Source of the DNA: Sphaerolaimus hirsutus
Taxonomy: Eukaryota > Nematoda > Chromadorea > Monhysterida > Sphaerolaimidae
Length of the DNA stretch: 64,000 nt
Direction: 5' to 3'
Assembly: GCA_964036195.1 (NCBI GenBank)
Contig: OZ038458.1
Span: 24,565,832 to 24,629,831, forward strand
A program made the translations under genes and the position numbers. The number at the start of each line of letters is the position of its first letter. Within the stretch, counting starts at the first letter, position 1. The notes beneath the pieces were generated by a model. That model was not told the origin of the DNA. It did no database searches and was given only the letters and a program-made list of their open reading frames with translations. This document shows, in pieces, positions 24,101 to 30,800 of this stretch.

Positions 24101-24142
24101 AATACAAGGGAGCAATTGGCTAGAAAGCTCTTGGGCATTTGA
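145..24142 (+). CDS. DDX10: DDX10/Dbp4-like DEAD-box RNA helicase, C-terminal eight exons (partial gene)
   Basis: Exons at 145-243, 20464-20551, 20850-20937, 21002-21090, 21911-22133, 22428-22601, 23144-23383 and 23954-24142 (TGA) join in consistent codon phase with AG/GT borders. Exon 1 carries helicase motif VI ([11 protein letters not shown]); exon 2 continues ALLVLTPS; exons 3-5 read [16 protein letters not shown] and APRVRFL, which are typical of the conserved region after the core in DDX10/Dbp4. The tail holds [11 protein letters not shown], a basic [16 protein letters not shown] stretch and LSWLPDPDK near the end, also as in DDX10. Dbp4/DDX10 is a nucleolar ATPase that remodels snoRNA/pre-rRNA contacts in the small-subunit processome; that role is family knowledge. 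The N-terminal core (motifs Q to V) lies upstream of the window. The intron 244-20463 contains an LTR retrotransposon, but no exon is disrupted. ATTAAA at 24231 is a possible poly(A) signal. Confidence 0.9.
254..753. mobile_element. hAT-like non-autonomous element, left part (split by LTR retrotransposon)
   Basis: Begins with the inverted repeat TAGGGTTGG, matched by CCAACCCTA at 20103-20111. The flanks 246-253 (GTAGTTGA) and 20112-20119 (GTAGTCGA) are an 8-bp target duplication with one mismatch, as expected for hAT elements. A diverged second copy lies at 31208-31877, sharing the GCGCGCAAGCGCGCAATTTC core and much of the interior. No transposase ORF is visible. The LTR retrotransposon 754-19947 inserted into this element. 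Confidence 0.75.
2388..2594 (+). CDS. Small hydrophobic ORF inside the 5' LTR (68 aa)
   Basis: ATG-initiated 68-residue ORF with a strongly hydrophobic segment ([20 protein letters not shown]) that could span a membrane. It lies in the long U3, about 320 bp upstream of the TATA box. The copy in the 3' LTR (18953-19159) is identical, but that shows only recent insertion. Nothing else supports expression and I do not recognise a family. Chance is a real alternative in a 2.6-kb LTR. Confidence 0.3.
   Translation: MDYPAYDIFSLCINNTCASYALDINVIFVYYTLFLLMGLLFACLFVSLIAVCFPVRGGGFGISVEFAE
2916..2957 (+). promoter_or_regulatory. LTR promoter: TATA box and initiator-like motif
   Basis: TATAAAAG at 2916-2923 is followed by TTCAGTC at 2951-2957, giving an initiator-type start about 30-38 nt downstream. 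This would place the U3/R border near 2950. The same motifs recur in the 3' LTR at 19481-19522. Confidence 0.6.
3376..3391 (+). promoter_or_regulatory. Candidate primer-binding site
   Basis: TGGTAGCAGCGAGTGG starts two bases after the 5' LTR end, the usual position for a tRNA 3'-end complement, and begins with TGG as required to pair with CCA. I could not assign the tRNA. Confidence 0.6.
3434..6163 (+). CDS. Gag ORF of the giant LTR element, ended prematurely by a tandem duplication
   Basis: Open frame of 909 codons. The first in-frame ATG is at 3899, since 3434 is a TTG, so translation may start at 3899 (754 residues) or upstream by another route. The N-terminal part is basic and Ser-rich. 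The central part around 4400-4870 has the helical character of Ty3/gypsy capsid ([17 protein letters not shown], later [13 protein letters not shown]). A coiled-coil-like Glu/Lys stretch and one CCHC knuckle ([14 protein letters not shown]) follow. After the knuckle comes a signal-peptide-like segment ([16 protein letters not shown]). At 6110 the reading frame runs into a second copy of 4795-6110 in a shifted phase and stops at 6161. In the unduplicated order gag would continue in frame to protease. Confidence 0.85.
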   Translation: MTIAGENKRTTARLEERKATRSTQPISTDIFVLGRETDEIISGQKREKRKSKKKSKLVQFSTDAHCSEPGTAELSDEPNDFDVNCWVDAEGPVPERGAEESFPTCEQGKPSAGAEVPFPTVGQSKLGHRSASAGYRSASTQSSSECVFFRYSTLSMAHASGSGVNTGPDVVQLLIQAKNLTLNQINSSIVGNSVQGSEWNLSQVVTQTVSIAAYLYNQRPMSSLENGNMSDNDEKLVSLVKLGVDCYNLRNDVSQIADAINAFAEYIHLEKPDMQAINSIISAVSNSGGCSTATTPPIPAVSMIATSREGYAAAMTALTGQVIPFKGRADDKFADWRKNWDAVCEALPIPTDERKSLLPVYLRDSARSIYMSHKSELINLDYEEFMDALERYYTNPISEHHAQREVISSEQGEDEDVLNWSVRLEKIIKRAFPKLSKLEREKMAVAKFVSGLYPDIRRNVSITAGAKFQDVVNNARTQESFLEIDKDKVGGKKKSKSNAELVSEATNSVIERIFALGGAGAFGNSPPVPAAAENPKFEEQRVKLEELSRQLEDKDKRLVDLEKQLIGNNAAKPVSKFRPRKFDEGCYECGADDHFRSDCPKLTEEERARFRNFRRGPSQRPMNNFRGPANMMRSAQQPVYSMQAAPYLYYPPPAQVSTTGWSPVQQVQSSQMAIAAPPSTELTALNPTRVSANSVNHARSVQESKEYVRMIRVLPGLESSDEEAEDPCNPPEITPQEHQFMLEREAWIMPWVYARSLDSMIFRTKWWAQLQHMGLQGLNISGFCEHADEHPHDDPEDTLTYVKLAALLELTMHTFRCEPPDISLSRTSSDSELYVLSDYCEASVPTLYRTWSEPSMLPSVLNRVFFLCCLFTFFASVDALGVPSGGVVKKKGVIFVGMYLLLLGLSFKM
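4795..7426 (+). repeat. 1316-bp tandem duplication within gag
   Basis: 4795-6110 and 6111-7426 are direct copies differing at two positions seen by eye (ctgactctg/ctgattctg and gaacgtgg/gaacttgg). The unit length is not a multiple of three, so the second copy is read in another phase. The duplicated segment covers the end of capsid, the CCHC knuckle and the first hydrophobic segment. Confidence 0.92.
6214..9141 (+). CDS. Gag (second copy)-protease-RT ORF, stops inside RT
   Basis: Open frame of 975 codons after the duplication junction; the nominal start is GTG and this is really a continuation of gag. In order: CCHC knuckle (residues about 97-110), two hydrophobic segments (7330-7395 and about 7467-7580) suggesting membrane association, an aspartic protease with active site LLDTGA at residues about 571-576 and the flap-side ILLGADVL, a linker, then the RT N-terminus with [15 protein letters not shown] and MVIDYRRLN. 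It ends in a TAG at 9139 that follows a run of five T; RT homology continues at once in another frame. Protease and RT serve polyprotein maturation and cDNA synthesis (family knowledge). The frame break is a single-base event or a homopolymer error. Confidence 0.88.
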   Translation: MGGKKKSKSNAELVSEATNSVIERIFALGGAGAFGNSPPVPAAAENPKFEEQRVKLEELSRQLEDKDKRLVDLEKQLIGNNAAKPVSKFRPRKFDEGCYECGADDHFRSDCPKLTEEERARFRNFRRGPSQRPMNNFRGPANMMRSAQQPVYSMQAAPYLYYPPPAQVSTTGWSPVQQVQSSQMAIAAPPSTELTALNPTRVSANSVNHARSVQESKEYVRMIRVLPGLESSDEEAEDPCNPPEITPQEHQFMLEREAWIMPWVYARSLDSMIFRTKWWAQLQHMGLQGLNISGFCEHADEHPHDDPEDTLTYVKLAALLELTMHTFRCEPPDISLSRTSSDSELYVLSDYCEASVPTLYRTWSEPSMLPSVLNRVFFLCCLFTFFASVDALGVPSGGVVKKKGVSDEWILTVRNFLEGFIAGMCTSVFLRYILPALCELVLYLVFAVCDWIKLRVLRFQLNRMQAIENRRNPARGATPVTPPQKLNPVSADSSGYGADIEETPVSRFKRLPPLRVPKGSAVMEKVNVVTLTSEEIANIKSITAKRKELVPIYYSPSITVEIEGNEYKRCLLDTGAMRSLCSPLVLARHRNNCIAFDEVTPVGGLQSASQCKLQIEGQLELQVMITGKAFSIVFQVISGLSDDILLGADVLRHMVIDMPARELRIESGDARKKLIVPFDNPSPVVQERHIYAVVTEPTEIKPRHETIISAKLSEPIDELTFAIEPLNEFHVKTGVFAANAVYESASELFPVRCVNVTEVPVKLQVGQKIAIVEPVECVLQVRRGDPPAEWVRECRERDMSFTDTILEASEEKVPTKGTVPSKAANTTMKVVCADGREMDFEVPVELDEIKRQQLKELILTHQDAFARDKYDLGYSELVDYRLQLTSKIPVACRMYRLSLDDQQYLEKHLSCLLEHDVIEHSTSPYCAPTLVVTKPDGAKRMVIDYRRLNAVVHAPQFPLPRLDDTIESLHSCKYF
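9140..10135 (+). CDS. RT palm/thumb and RNase H segment (frame-broken pol)
   Basis: Continues RT directly after 9139 in another frame. It shows [13 protein letters not shown], the [13 protein letters not shown] block, the catalytic YIDD box ([12 protein letters not shown]), the FLGYMVG and [13 protein letters not shown] blocks, then RNase H with ITDAS and [10 protein letters not shown]. After [17 protein letters not shown] the frame is lost between about 10068 and 10088, near a CCCC run, and this frame stops at 10133; the RNase H end continues in the next ORF. Confidence 0.88.
   Translation, partial: SSVDINQAFYNIALHPDDRHITSFRNSFGQFQMKRLPMGLKCSPALAQRCFEVTMAGLLHRNVLVYIDDLLIYSRSWEDHLSDISQVLSRLISSSFKIHPKKCFFARTTAVKFLGYMVGREGICIPDDKRKYLSDWPLPVCVREVKAFLGAVGFFRRLIHKCAEYAAPLSNLTRTKTELGTEKYSGSTPVDLNANPAALEAFNKLKVMVAESPCIQYPDPSKPFIIITDASKVALAGILVQRAEPAAALHACSFYSRKLSEAQSRWPAITQEACAIFESICNWHCYLAGRPFEVWTDAKSISWVKNPNLETHPHTGVEPICACYSIISSYF
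10089..11945 (+). CDS. RNase H C-terminus and integrase
   Basis: Begins with the end of RNase H ([14 protein letters not shown]). After a Lys/Pro-rich linker the integrase has an HHCC zinc-binding domain ([10 protein letters not shown], then CPSCNAKKG). The DDE catalytic core shows first D in FIAIDAVG, second D in [10 protein letters not shown] and E in [12 protein letters not shown]-terminal domain with a [12 protein letters not shown] segment follows. The order RT-RNase H-integrase places the element in Ty3/gypsy rather than Ty1/copia. TAA at 11943-11945. Confidence 0.9.
   Translation, partial: WNRFALAIQSYQVTFKHLRGKSNELADALSRRRDAPVEFDERVNLDEAFEEYAFDIPVDELARILTEEMALLTSEEHLACQAVAKAMARLAAVQNWLKHAKMKSLEPSVTVATELPVASVATVRAPHPMTMRVRSKKKVESNSENALKSPPKSDDAPKLMAGGRRSVQLIKKPEKLDALPPPITPIEELSRLQKEEPYIITIRRMCEESTLRRAPPFFIDQFDVIRRDADPSILVGERKYDPACIPQSLVVTVLELAHNHPTAGHLGVMKTFERLREFAWFTNMRPECARWVSTCPSCNAKKGLRRSMKTQIQSRKIAKFPGDFIAIDAVGPLPITEKRNVHVLVFVDQCTRFGLAVPVPNLKQDTVAIAFLQHVLPIFGVPAVILSDNAPSFIGGIFAELLRYLNTVQHKCFNYTPKGNGLVERRNGVLMEIISHYVNGSHSDWDKHLGAAVYAYNTSMHPSMKVTPYVLLFGSNSPSLWERMIEPTGNGTDKTDKPMAYSPFVSNLDARLSDVRTAAHSALQRAQEKECFYANRSARRLNWKPGQSVRVYSPRILRKLGRVKKFTHHYIGPYECLDYVHPIVTVFNRLSKKTYTVHADRVKLTNEPVNPTYSQIFG
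11946..12467 (+). other. Noncoding spacer between integrase and helicase ORF
   Basis: AT-rich and without a long ORF. An acceptor-like ttattcgcag sits at the very end of pol (about 11928-11937) and could allow a spliced message for the downstream ORF. This is inference only. Confidence 0.4.
12468..17015 (+). CDS. UPF1/DNA2-type superfamily 1 helicase encoded by the LTR retrotransposon (1515 aa)
   Basis: Intact ATG-to-TAA ORF in the position where gypsy retroviruses carry env. Residues 1 to about 560 match no family I know. The helicase core follows: Walker [10 protein letters not shown] at about 602-610, Walker B VFVDEAS at about 892-898, motif [12 protein letters not shown] at about 921-929, a motif-V-like block [13 protein letters not shown] (compare the VVIVSC block of UPF1), and motif [10 protein letters not shown] near 1166-1173. 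This order and these residues fit the SF1B UPF1/DNA2/NAM7 group, which moves 5'-3' on RNA or DNA. It lacks the Rep domain of Helitrons. The C-terminal 260 residues are acidic and Gln/Pro-rich, with an Arg/Ser patch and a 12-Ser run. No membrane segment is present, so it is not an envelope. Role in the element unknown. It is the only long element ORF without a frame break. Confidence 0.9.
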   Translation: MTSSGGVPMGGYGASSSSYRGGRIAKAPLKSWTSHGKQGGDTIPPLPYNPPRNARSTCPEFVINQKLSGIVDRVHVGNEQRPTSYQCHIRFDGDAQALLESYPEWSEAETAYPFFTYSVNKAERARERSVQKILREYRETNEAYDMFLPLVRHGMHFVATGISRVSANPKYWELRGVTIMKNDAQMPLFLGRPVVIVSQGQVDLSVDEPASEVSQRGQENREGYHPYPAKWRYLRLRAAFTPLRYISAPPFKGADERDPGPEKLIFAHSENVMESDIHPHAGQLGVAHVEYHAFDDAGKVNNFYWGHAYGVRIFSARQIEAGMEWKGEMNRNCLTSQLQLRSIFLAAANVCHEAHLRYTATRAKAVRAQVTWQNGPRGLIAIIRWERVHLNPAAAMRDTAEWHRNKAQGYMLNFTSPMSSLQIVEADPRGEERALTGRPQINLRTVSADITAEAVQLVAKPDVLVPQALSPHLLPNCDYMVRGSALSPSYNGRMEILERLCIMGPSGYRPTESNTGMLAVEDQVKMAVVLHKQLNQVETDWQRTLEKIESDGLYAEVRRGTCEDLLQAHQGDFRPQEGQGRVIASVIKSVRKTAPLLLMCDSPFGSGKTTVQSQCAYAVAFKFTEKNDPPNPLKRELPSDANKNALYHSTMITCSVNSAADESARRSLQSLANIGLPNLETVVEVLLRSRERWTAMDDKPNFQTPGYARFCQVRAAFAIRVLSPLLEVDDRYVDMTLQQLPLLNLIAQNMPMHVIRLNDHWLTAYECFTAQRHICDTLNEIIANNQHPADIFEAIRSQLPLVRLSIDEDDEDELVPLDDGQEEGVQAWGAAAGFVDDNQVWGKIYKREMRRLVRVATRLHKVVLNVLQPGQVHVTLDSSRDKRLQVLKYAAVFVDEASLADETAIFGAVSNARLPHNGLVLLFGDSKQLTRMVRPHSWIAPILKPDPSLINRLVEGVLCPILKLETVFRGHDALIQANSVAAYDGQLRAFHEYSQWRDTLPLMACGADQVPLSSVIVHMGFETSEGVSVKNLTEVDIVVRAVQQFVILALNSEGENVVPWSDLESADSLLVVCFYSAQERRVIDELVRLSWAQLLGGEGFPGYLATPAFWRKKVITADRAQAREAHVVIVSCVRGSAPRVDATGHPSQRERDVMDRIGFLAMPERCNVATSRAKTARVVIMNAATVLHSEFFWRFVAVELGKGRVFAYHERHLWESDPLARFLGHWRSAPVDLQEPAPPVQEEEENEVPPSPEEVQEVDVSEQRASPQPDADVVPAPDSPDVQMLPPEEQEEESEKVKPRADEKVSCSRSRRRYRGRRRSPSSSSSSSSSSSSGSSKSGSSETDSASESEHAPPVPAHKQKTLPEEEVMEVEQEQSEQGAQQQEPEVEGQRQEPEPETEEANNAVIGQKLDELIQMAGELNTELDAERQQQSMNPDRQALRQMDAIREEANDVEPMQEDEQEQEQPEEVAAQQLQQPVQVVVVGASPPPQEEQSPPPPVTPTLAGLEPEEEMEAE
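17016..17318 (+). other. 3' untranslated stretch before the 3' LTR
   Basis: T-rich, with no ORF. It should contain the polypurine tract; gggaggtaaaa at about 17290-17300 is the best candidate but lies 18 bases short of the LTR. Confidence 0.4.
18953..19159 (+). CDS. Small hydrophobic ORF inside the 3' LTR (68 aa)
   Basis: Copy of the 2388-2594 ORF in the 5' LTR, identical in sequence. Same caveat: the identity reflects LTR replication, not selection. Confidence 0.3.
   Translation: MDYPAYDIFSLCINNTCASYALDINVIFVYYTLFLLMGLLFACLFVSLIAVCFPVRGGGFGISVEFAE
19651..19656 (+). terminator. Poly(A) signal of the giant LTR element
   Basis: AATAAA about 150-170 nt downstream of the repeated TATA box, inside the presumed R region of the 3' LTR. 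The 5' LTR copy is at 3086-3091. Confidence 0.55.
19948..20111. mobile_element. hAT-like non-autonomous element, right part
   Basis: Starts with the second CATA of the retrotransposon target duplication and ends in CCAACCCTA, the inverse of the left end at 254. The terminal AACGTTTTTT-type stretches resemble the left terminus in inverse. Confidence 0.72.
21431..21857. mobile_element. MITE, family TACCGTATTACC, copy 1 (427 bp)
   Basis: Ends are TACCGTATTACCTCGAA and an imperfect inverse, TTCGAGATAATACGGTA. Inside each end are C-rich CTCGAATTAACCCCCC repeats. The interior is reverse-complementary to the 428-bp copy at 51192-51619. Terminal TA may be the target duplication. It lies in a DDX10 intron. 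Confidence 0.75.
22244..23592. repeat. Two fragments of the TACCGTATT MITE family (22244-22330 and 23530-23592)
   Basis: The first begins TACCGTATTTGCTCGAATAA with the AATTCCCC motif. The second has the CTCGAATAAGCC..ACCCCCC motif and ends near TATGGTA. DDX10 exons at 22428-22601 and 23144-23383 lie between them, so these are fragments rather than one element. Confidence 0.4.
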
Positions 24143-24571
24143 ATTGTTGATTTTTTATTTTTAATCGATATTGTTGATTAGTATTTATTGCCATTGTGAT
24201 TTTTATGAAAGAATGAATGAACAAACTGATATTAAAAGTTTAGTTGCTCGTGTTTTTTTCTGATCGCTTGTTATTTAGCGCGTGAGTGAAAGAATTTCGA
24301 AGATTTCGTTATGTTTCAAAAAATCTCTGATTACGCTGAATTTCGATTCACATGAATGTTTCACGATCATCGAAAACCATAAAAATTATTAATTACAAAA
24401 TCTTTTCGCCATGACAAAAAATAATCGTACAAAATGTCATCCCAACCTTATGACACAACCAAATCTTCCTTTTTCCAGATTCCAACGTGAATCACTCACA
24501 AATACGTTCAATAATGTTTTCACATTTTCACCAAAGGCAAGGGTCTAATAGGGGGTATTGCTGAACCCCTC

Positions 24572-24795
24572 TCCCAAATCGGCCAGCTATCTATCTATCT
24601 ATCTGGGGCGATTTTTGGAAATTTTACCCCAGTGTTTACTCAAAATCGCTACTTTTCATAGCTTTCAGTATTTTTTTGTGAATCATTGCTTTTTAGCGAT
24701 TTTTTTCCCTTCTGGACTTTAAAAAAGCCTATATAAATATTCAAAAATTGTGGCCTCTGAATAGATAGATAGCTGGGCGGATGGGGGTAACCCCC
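24572..24795. mobile_element. Small TIR element with GATA-repeat ends, copy 1
   Basis: The left end AAATCGGCCAGCTATCTATC is approximately inverted at the right (gatagatagctgggcggat). A related copy in reverse orientation lies at 51893-52285. Intergenic, between DDX10 and SLC25A46. Confidence 0.5.
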
Positions 24796-24885
24796 ACCCA
24801 ACCCCCTGGCTCTACCTGACCCCAACTCTCTACCATCAACCCCCCCCCCCCCAAAACAGTTTGTCCGCGGTGGGCGGGGCGTAGC

Positions 24886-27800
24886 ATGTCGAGCAACATC
24901 GGCCTGTTCGGCAGCAGGAAGTCGCGCGACCGCGACATGCACATGGACGTGCCCTCCTTGGGTTGGTTTGGTGCACCCCCCCCCGTGCTTGTGGTGTTGT
25001 TTTATAGTCTATTTGTAGGGTGGCAGACGGTACGGCCTTGCGGTAAACTGTACGGTACGGTAAATTTTCTTTTTTGCGGTAAACGGTACGGTACGGTAAA
25101 TCTTCAATTTTGTGGTAAATGGTACGGTACGGTAAATCTGAAAAGTGCGGTTCGCGGTACGGTACGGTAAATTTTCGCTTGTCAGAAATGTATTATACCA
25201 ATGCCGGACTACAGACAACTTTTACTTCATGAATTGACAGAAAATTGAATTTTGCAATGTGTTAATGGACTTTAGAACACAATAACAGTGTGATAACATA
25301 GAATTACATTCACCACAATGCAGTGGCTCAATATATAGGCTTTTTTAAGGTGTAGAAGGAACAAATGGAGAAAAATTGCTAAAAGTGGGTGAAAAATTGC
25401 TAAGTGGGTGAAAATGGTAAAAAGTATATAAACACCTTCCCGGTCAGGTCCGGCACCCTATTTTTGATTTCACTCCGGGTGCCCTAACTCCCGCTGCGGG
25501 CGGAGTATAAAGCTGAAAATGGGGGGGTATATACTTGCAACCCCCCTCTACGCTGCATCAATGGGGGAGGCCACGGCGACCCGCTACAGGGTGGGTCGCC
25601 GTATATGCAAAGTTTTTTTTTGGCTTTTTGAGTGTCCCGCACAGGTCCGGCACCCACTTTATTTTGTGACACTTCGGATGCCGTACCTCCAGCTGTGGGG
25701 GTGATAAAGAGCTGCAATTTGGGGGGAGTATAAACAACACCCTCCCATATTATCCCCTACAGGGCGGCCTCCGGCAAATCACTAAATTCCCGGTTGCTGC
25801 GGTTCAATTTCATTTCATTGAAAAAATAAACTGTCCCATCAGGTCCGTCACTGGTTTCTGGTTCAAAAATGAACACAGTCGTGTAGAAAAGACGCAATTA
25901 ATGTGAAATAAAGCGATTAAAGATGCAATTTGATACATGTATCCAAGTTGCAAAATTTACCATGCATATCCAAAACTAATTTTATTTTAAAAGTTGAAAA
26001 ATCGCTCGCTTCCCAGGGTCTCTTTTTGAGCAATTTCGTTTCATCGAAAAAATTGACTGTCCCATTGATATGACATTAAAAAACATGACCACCCAATAGA
26101 TGGATGACAAATAATTCACTTTTTGGAACTTTTTTATTAGACACTTGAAGAGCTGGTTTACGATACTTTAAAGGGAAGGGTTTGATGATTAAAGTTATGT
26201 AAAGAACCATACCTCTAAAATGCCTGCATTGCAAAATTTACTTGGGGGGAATTTTATGACACCATAATGACATCATTTCAGGAACAAAAATTTACAAAAT
26301 TTACACTTTGAAATTCCCCCCAAGTAAATTTTGCAATGCAGGCGTGTTAGAGGTGTGGTTCTTTACATAACTTTAATCATCAACCCCTTCACTTTAAAGT
26401 ATTGTAAACCAGCTTTTCAAGTGTCTAATAAAAAAGTTCCAAAAAGTGAATTATTTGTCATCCATCTATTAGGTGATCATGTTTTTTTAGAGAATAAAAG
26501 AATATTTTAGAAATTTTCACATTAATCTCACATTTTTGAATAGTGTATAGTAGGGGAGGGGTGTTGGTAACACATCCCCAAAATTTTAGATTTATAGCCC
26601 TCCCACAGCTAAAAAATCAGTGGGTGCCGGACCTGTGAGGGACACCAGAAAAGCCAATAAAATTTTTGTACTTATGGCGACCCACCCTCTAAAGGGGTCG
26701 CCGCGACCCCCCAAATTCATGCGAAGTAGAGGGGGGTTCCGTCAATATTTCCCCCAAGTTTCAGCTTCTGGCGCACCATAGAACTGGAGATAGAATGTCA
26801 CAAGTGTCATCAAAAATAGGGTGCCGGACGTGACCGGGAAGGTGTTTAGGTAAGTGCATGCATATGTACCTACAACAAATAAGCTCAAAACATTGAGGAT
26901 GATGTAAAACAACTACAGTGCAATTTGAAGCACATGGCTTGATTTTAAAAACACATTATACTAATGTAAATGGAGAGTTACAGCAATATTGCATGTGGAA
27001 ATGGAAGGGTTTCAAATCAGTCCAAACAATGTTGTCAAATTTGCGCGCTTGTGCGCAAAAAAATTGCAGAACACATCATCTTAAAGTCAATTTTAAGGTG
27101 AATTTTTAAGGTCAATCTGAGTCAAATTTACCGCATTTTCTGCGGTAAATGAGTGCGGTACGCGGTACGGTACGGTAAATTGTTAAAAATGCGGTACGCG
27201 GTACAGTACAGTACATTTCTAAAAGTGCGGTAAACGGTACGGTACGGTACGGTACGGTAAATTCTGCCACCTTATCTATTTGTGACCCTGCAGAATGTCC
27301 TTCGTCATGTAAAATGCACTGTAAGATGGTGAACTAGGTATAAACTACTAGGTACTATGTATACGTAAGGTTTTTTTCTGAAATTTGGAAACTGATAGTT
27401 CAAATGATAGTAATCGCTCCTCTGAAGGATAGATATGTAGGTGATAAATTTTTGCTGGGGCTTCTCATTCGGGCTTCTCAAGGTGTAAAGGGAGAATATC
27501 GCTAAAAATTGTATAAATGTGGATACAGCAATTTTGAATATGAGAATGGTCAGATTTGCAGAAGCGAGTAAAATTTTGAGTAAAACAGAATTTCCCCGAC
27601 ATAGTTAGATTTCTGGACGATTTGGGGAGGGATTCAATGAAGGAGTTGTAAACTCCACACAGCCCTCCATCCAACCCCCCCCCCCACCCTACTAGACGCA
27701 TGTGTGACAACCACTAACTTCCACTACCTTTTCCCCGCCCTACACGCAGGTGCGCCCTACTACGCGCCCCCCACGCAGCCCCCCATGAGGCAGCGGTACC

Positions 27801-30800
27801 CCTCGCCGCCGAATTTTGAGCCGACCAGTTTGTACGCGCGCCACTCGCCCAGGAGCCCTAACAAAGCGCCGGGTGAGTGACTGAATTGTCCTGTTGTTTT
27901 TTCATGAATTTTTTTTAAAGGGTGGTAATCGAGTGCATCATTTTTGTGAGGAATGATTGTGGGTCGAGCGTACGCACAGGGGGCTAAAATTATGTGCGTT
28001 CTCTGTCAAATGTAAGAAAATGTAGACATTTAACTGTCTTTATTGAGCCCGCACACAAAAAAGGCGAGCCTGCTGGAACACTCGTGTTTTTAGGGGTTAG
28101 CGCTCGCGGGCATTTACACGAAAGTGGGCGGAGCTTACGCGGACCGCCGCATGCAAAGCAAAAGTATCTAGGGTTCCTAGGATGATTGACATATTGGCGT
28201 GATACATACAGGTTGGATAGATGATACTAGAAACACCGAAGTACAAACAAATCAATTGGTTTCAATGTTATACAAACTCTACATTTATAGTTTACCGCTC
28301 TCAAAAAAGATATAGCGGCATGTGCATTTGACGATTTTTCTGGCACTGTCAACTAAAATGTGAATTCACATGGAAACCAGTTGACACAAAGTGTTCACCA
28401 AGGTTTTTAGTTGACGTCTGACTTTCTGATTCTAATATCGACATCACGGCCCCATTTTAACCCCAACAATATCCTTAGTTGTTGAATTTATCAAACACTG
28501 AGTTGACAACAACAGCAAACATACTTTCGAGACGCAGAACTTGTATGCTAAAAATTTACTTTTCCAGGTAACTACGAGCAGTTTGCATCATTTGGATTAG
28601 GAATAGTCAAGTAAGTTTTAGTTTTGATTTGAATCTTCAGCATAGACAAGTTAATTTCGCTGTTCGGAAAATTGATTAATTTTTACTAGTTAATAAATAA
28701 TTTAATTAATCAACTCAGTTTTATGTTCCCGCAAATTTTTTACGTAAAGCATGAAACTTTAGTAAAGAGTAAAATTTCATGCAAAATGACAAATTGCCAT
28801 TAAAAAATAAAATAAAATGTTACTATTTGTGCTTTGTGCGAAGTACCTTGTGCCAATTCCACACGTCTAAAATTGACGTGAGAAGTGATAAATAGTATTA
28901 TATGACAAGTAAAATCACAAGTGATAATAATTTTTCTTAAAGCTGCGTTCAGACTGCATTATGTGCCGACAAATAAAAAAGTAAAAAAGTTCCATAAATC
29001 CGGAATAAAGTTCCATATCTGCAAGAAAAAACAGTGAAATATACTCACTAGTTCAATGTACACACATGCCAAATTTCAGATAAATCGGGCTTTTCGTTCC
29101 GTGTAAGCATTTGAAAAATTTGACATTGTCGGTTCGCTTTTTTTGATCAAATTCTTTAAATGCTTATAACTATGGAACGAAAAGCCCGATTTATCTTAAA
29201 TTTGGCATGTGTGTACATTGAACTAGTGAGTATACTTCACTGTTTTTTCTTGCAGATATGGAATTTTATTCCGGATTAATGGAACTTTTTGACTTTTTTT
29301 ATTTATCGGCACATAACGCAGTCTGAACGCAGCTTAAAAGTTTATTCATCACTTGACCATAATGCCACCCATAACTTGACTGACAACTTATCGCTTGTCA
29401 TGTCACTTGTCATATGCGGAATTGGCACCGAGCCAACCCTTTCCTTTTCCCTCACAGTGTAATAGCTGAGCGCCTGGTTGTTTACCCTTGCGTGGCACTG
29501 CGTCGCCAATGTCAGGTTAGCTTTATTTGTGTTTTTCACACTGTTTTTATGTACAGAGGACGGATGTTTATGTCGATTGAGATAGTTGAAAAAGTGTTGA
29601 GGTATCGTATGTAGATTACGCTTAGAGATGACAAAAGTTTTTGTGTAGAGATTTGCTGCATCCATCGGACATCTTTGCTCAGTGGACATTCAGATATAAA
29701 GAAATATGACATTTCGAAAATATATATTTTAAATTTTAAAAATATTATTTCTCGGATTTTTGGAATGCCAATCGAGCAAACCTCCCCCGTATTTGCTACA
29801 CATTTTGTATATTAAAAAATCAATATTCACGCCCCCAGGTAAACAGCGGCGCCAGCCAGTGCCACTTGACGCCATTCACACTTTTACCCGTCGTGTACAA
29901 TTTGCAGAATTCACAGGTTGGGCCGATTGAAATTATGTTTTTTTTGACAATTTTCCATTTTAATTTCAAATTTTGAAATTCATTTGCAAACTCTGATTAT
30001 GATTTTCAGGGTCCCGGTGCACTGTGGAAGGGTGTGACTAGCGTGAATTTGGTTTTAGGCATTCAGTGGGGTGTTGAAAATGCTCTTTGTGATTTGGCCG
30101 GATTTCCCAGGTGCTTTAGCTGCATTTATGTAGTTTTTACGTTGTATTTTTTACTTTTATGACGTTTTTACGTTGATGACGTTTTACGTTTTTATCTAGA
30201 TTTTTTTACTCAGGGATGTCAACGCTAATTCCAGTGTGAAAAAAGTTGGCCGTCACTTGTTAATGAAAACGTGGGTTTTCCAATTTGTTCTTCAAACACA
30301 GTGGTAATCTAAAAATATAAAAAACAACAATTCTGATTTCAGGATTTCAATAATTGCATCATCGCCATTCGTTGTAGCTGCTACGTTTGATAGTGTGCAG
30401 GTTTGCATTTATTTTTTTAGCACCCCCATCCCCCCACTGTTTGGTGTCAGGGCCAGATTCAATTGTAACTGAGGGTTGCGCACAACTGACCAAAACTTAC
30501 CAAAATATAGAAAAAAAATTACGTAAAAATGTTTTGGCCAGCGCTTTTTTATGTAAAAATCTGCCTTAAAAAAGCTGTTGATAAAGCGTTGGTCATCTCT
30601 AGCGCCGGGTGTCAACTTTCTGCCCGACACAAAAACCCCCCACCATAAACCCCCCACCATAAACCCCCCACCATAACCCCCCCCCCATAACCCCCCGCAG
30701 AGCAGCCGGGCCAGCGAACCACGAGGCTCCCTGCTCGACTGCGTGTGGTCGGGCGCCCATCGCCTAGCCACCGATGTCCGCTCCCTTTGCTGGGCTAACG

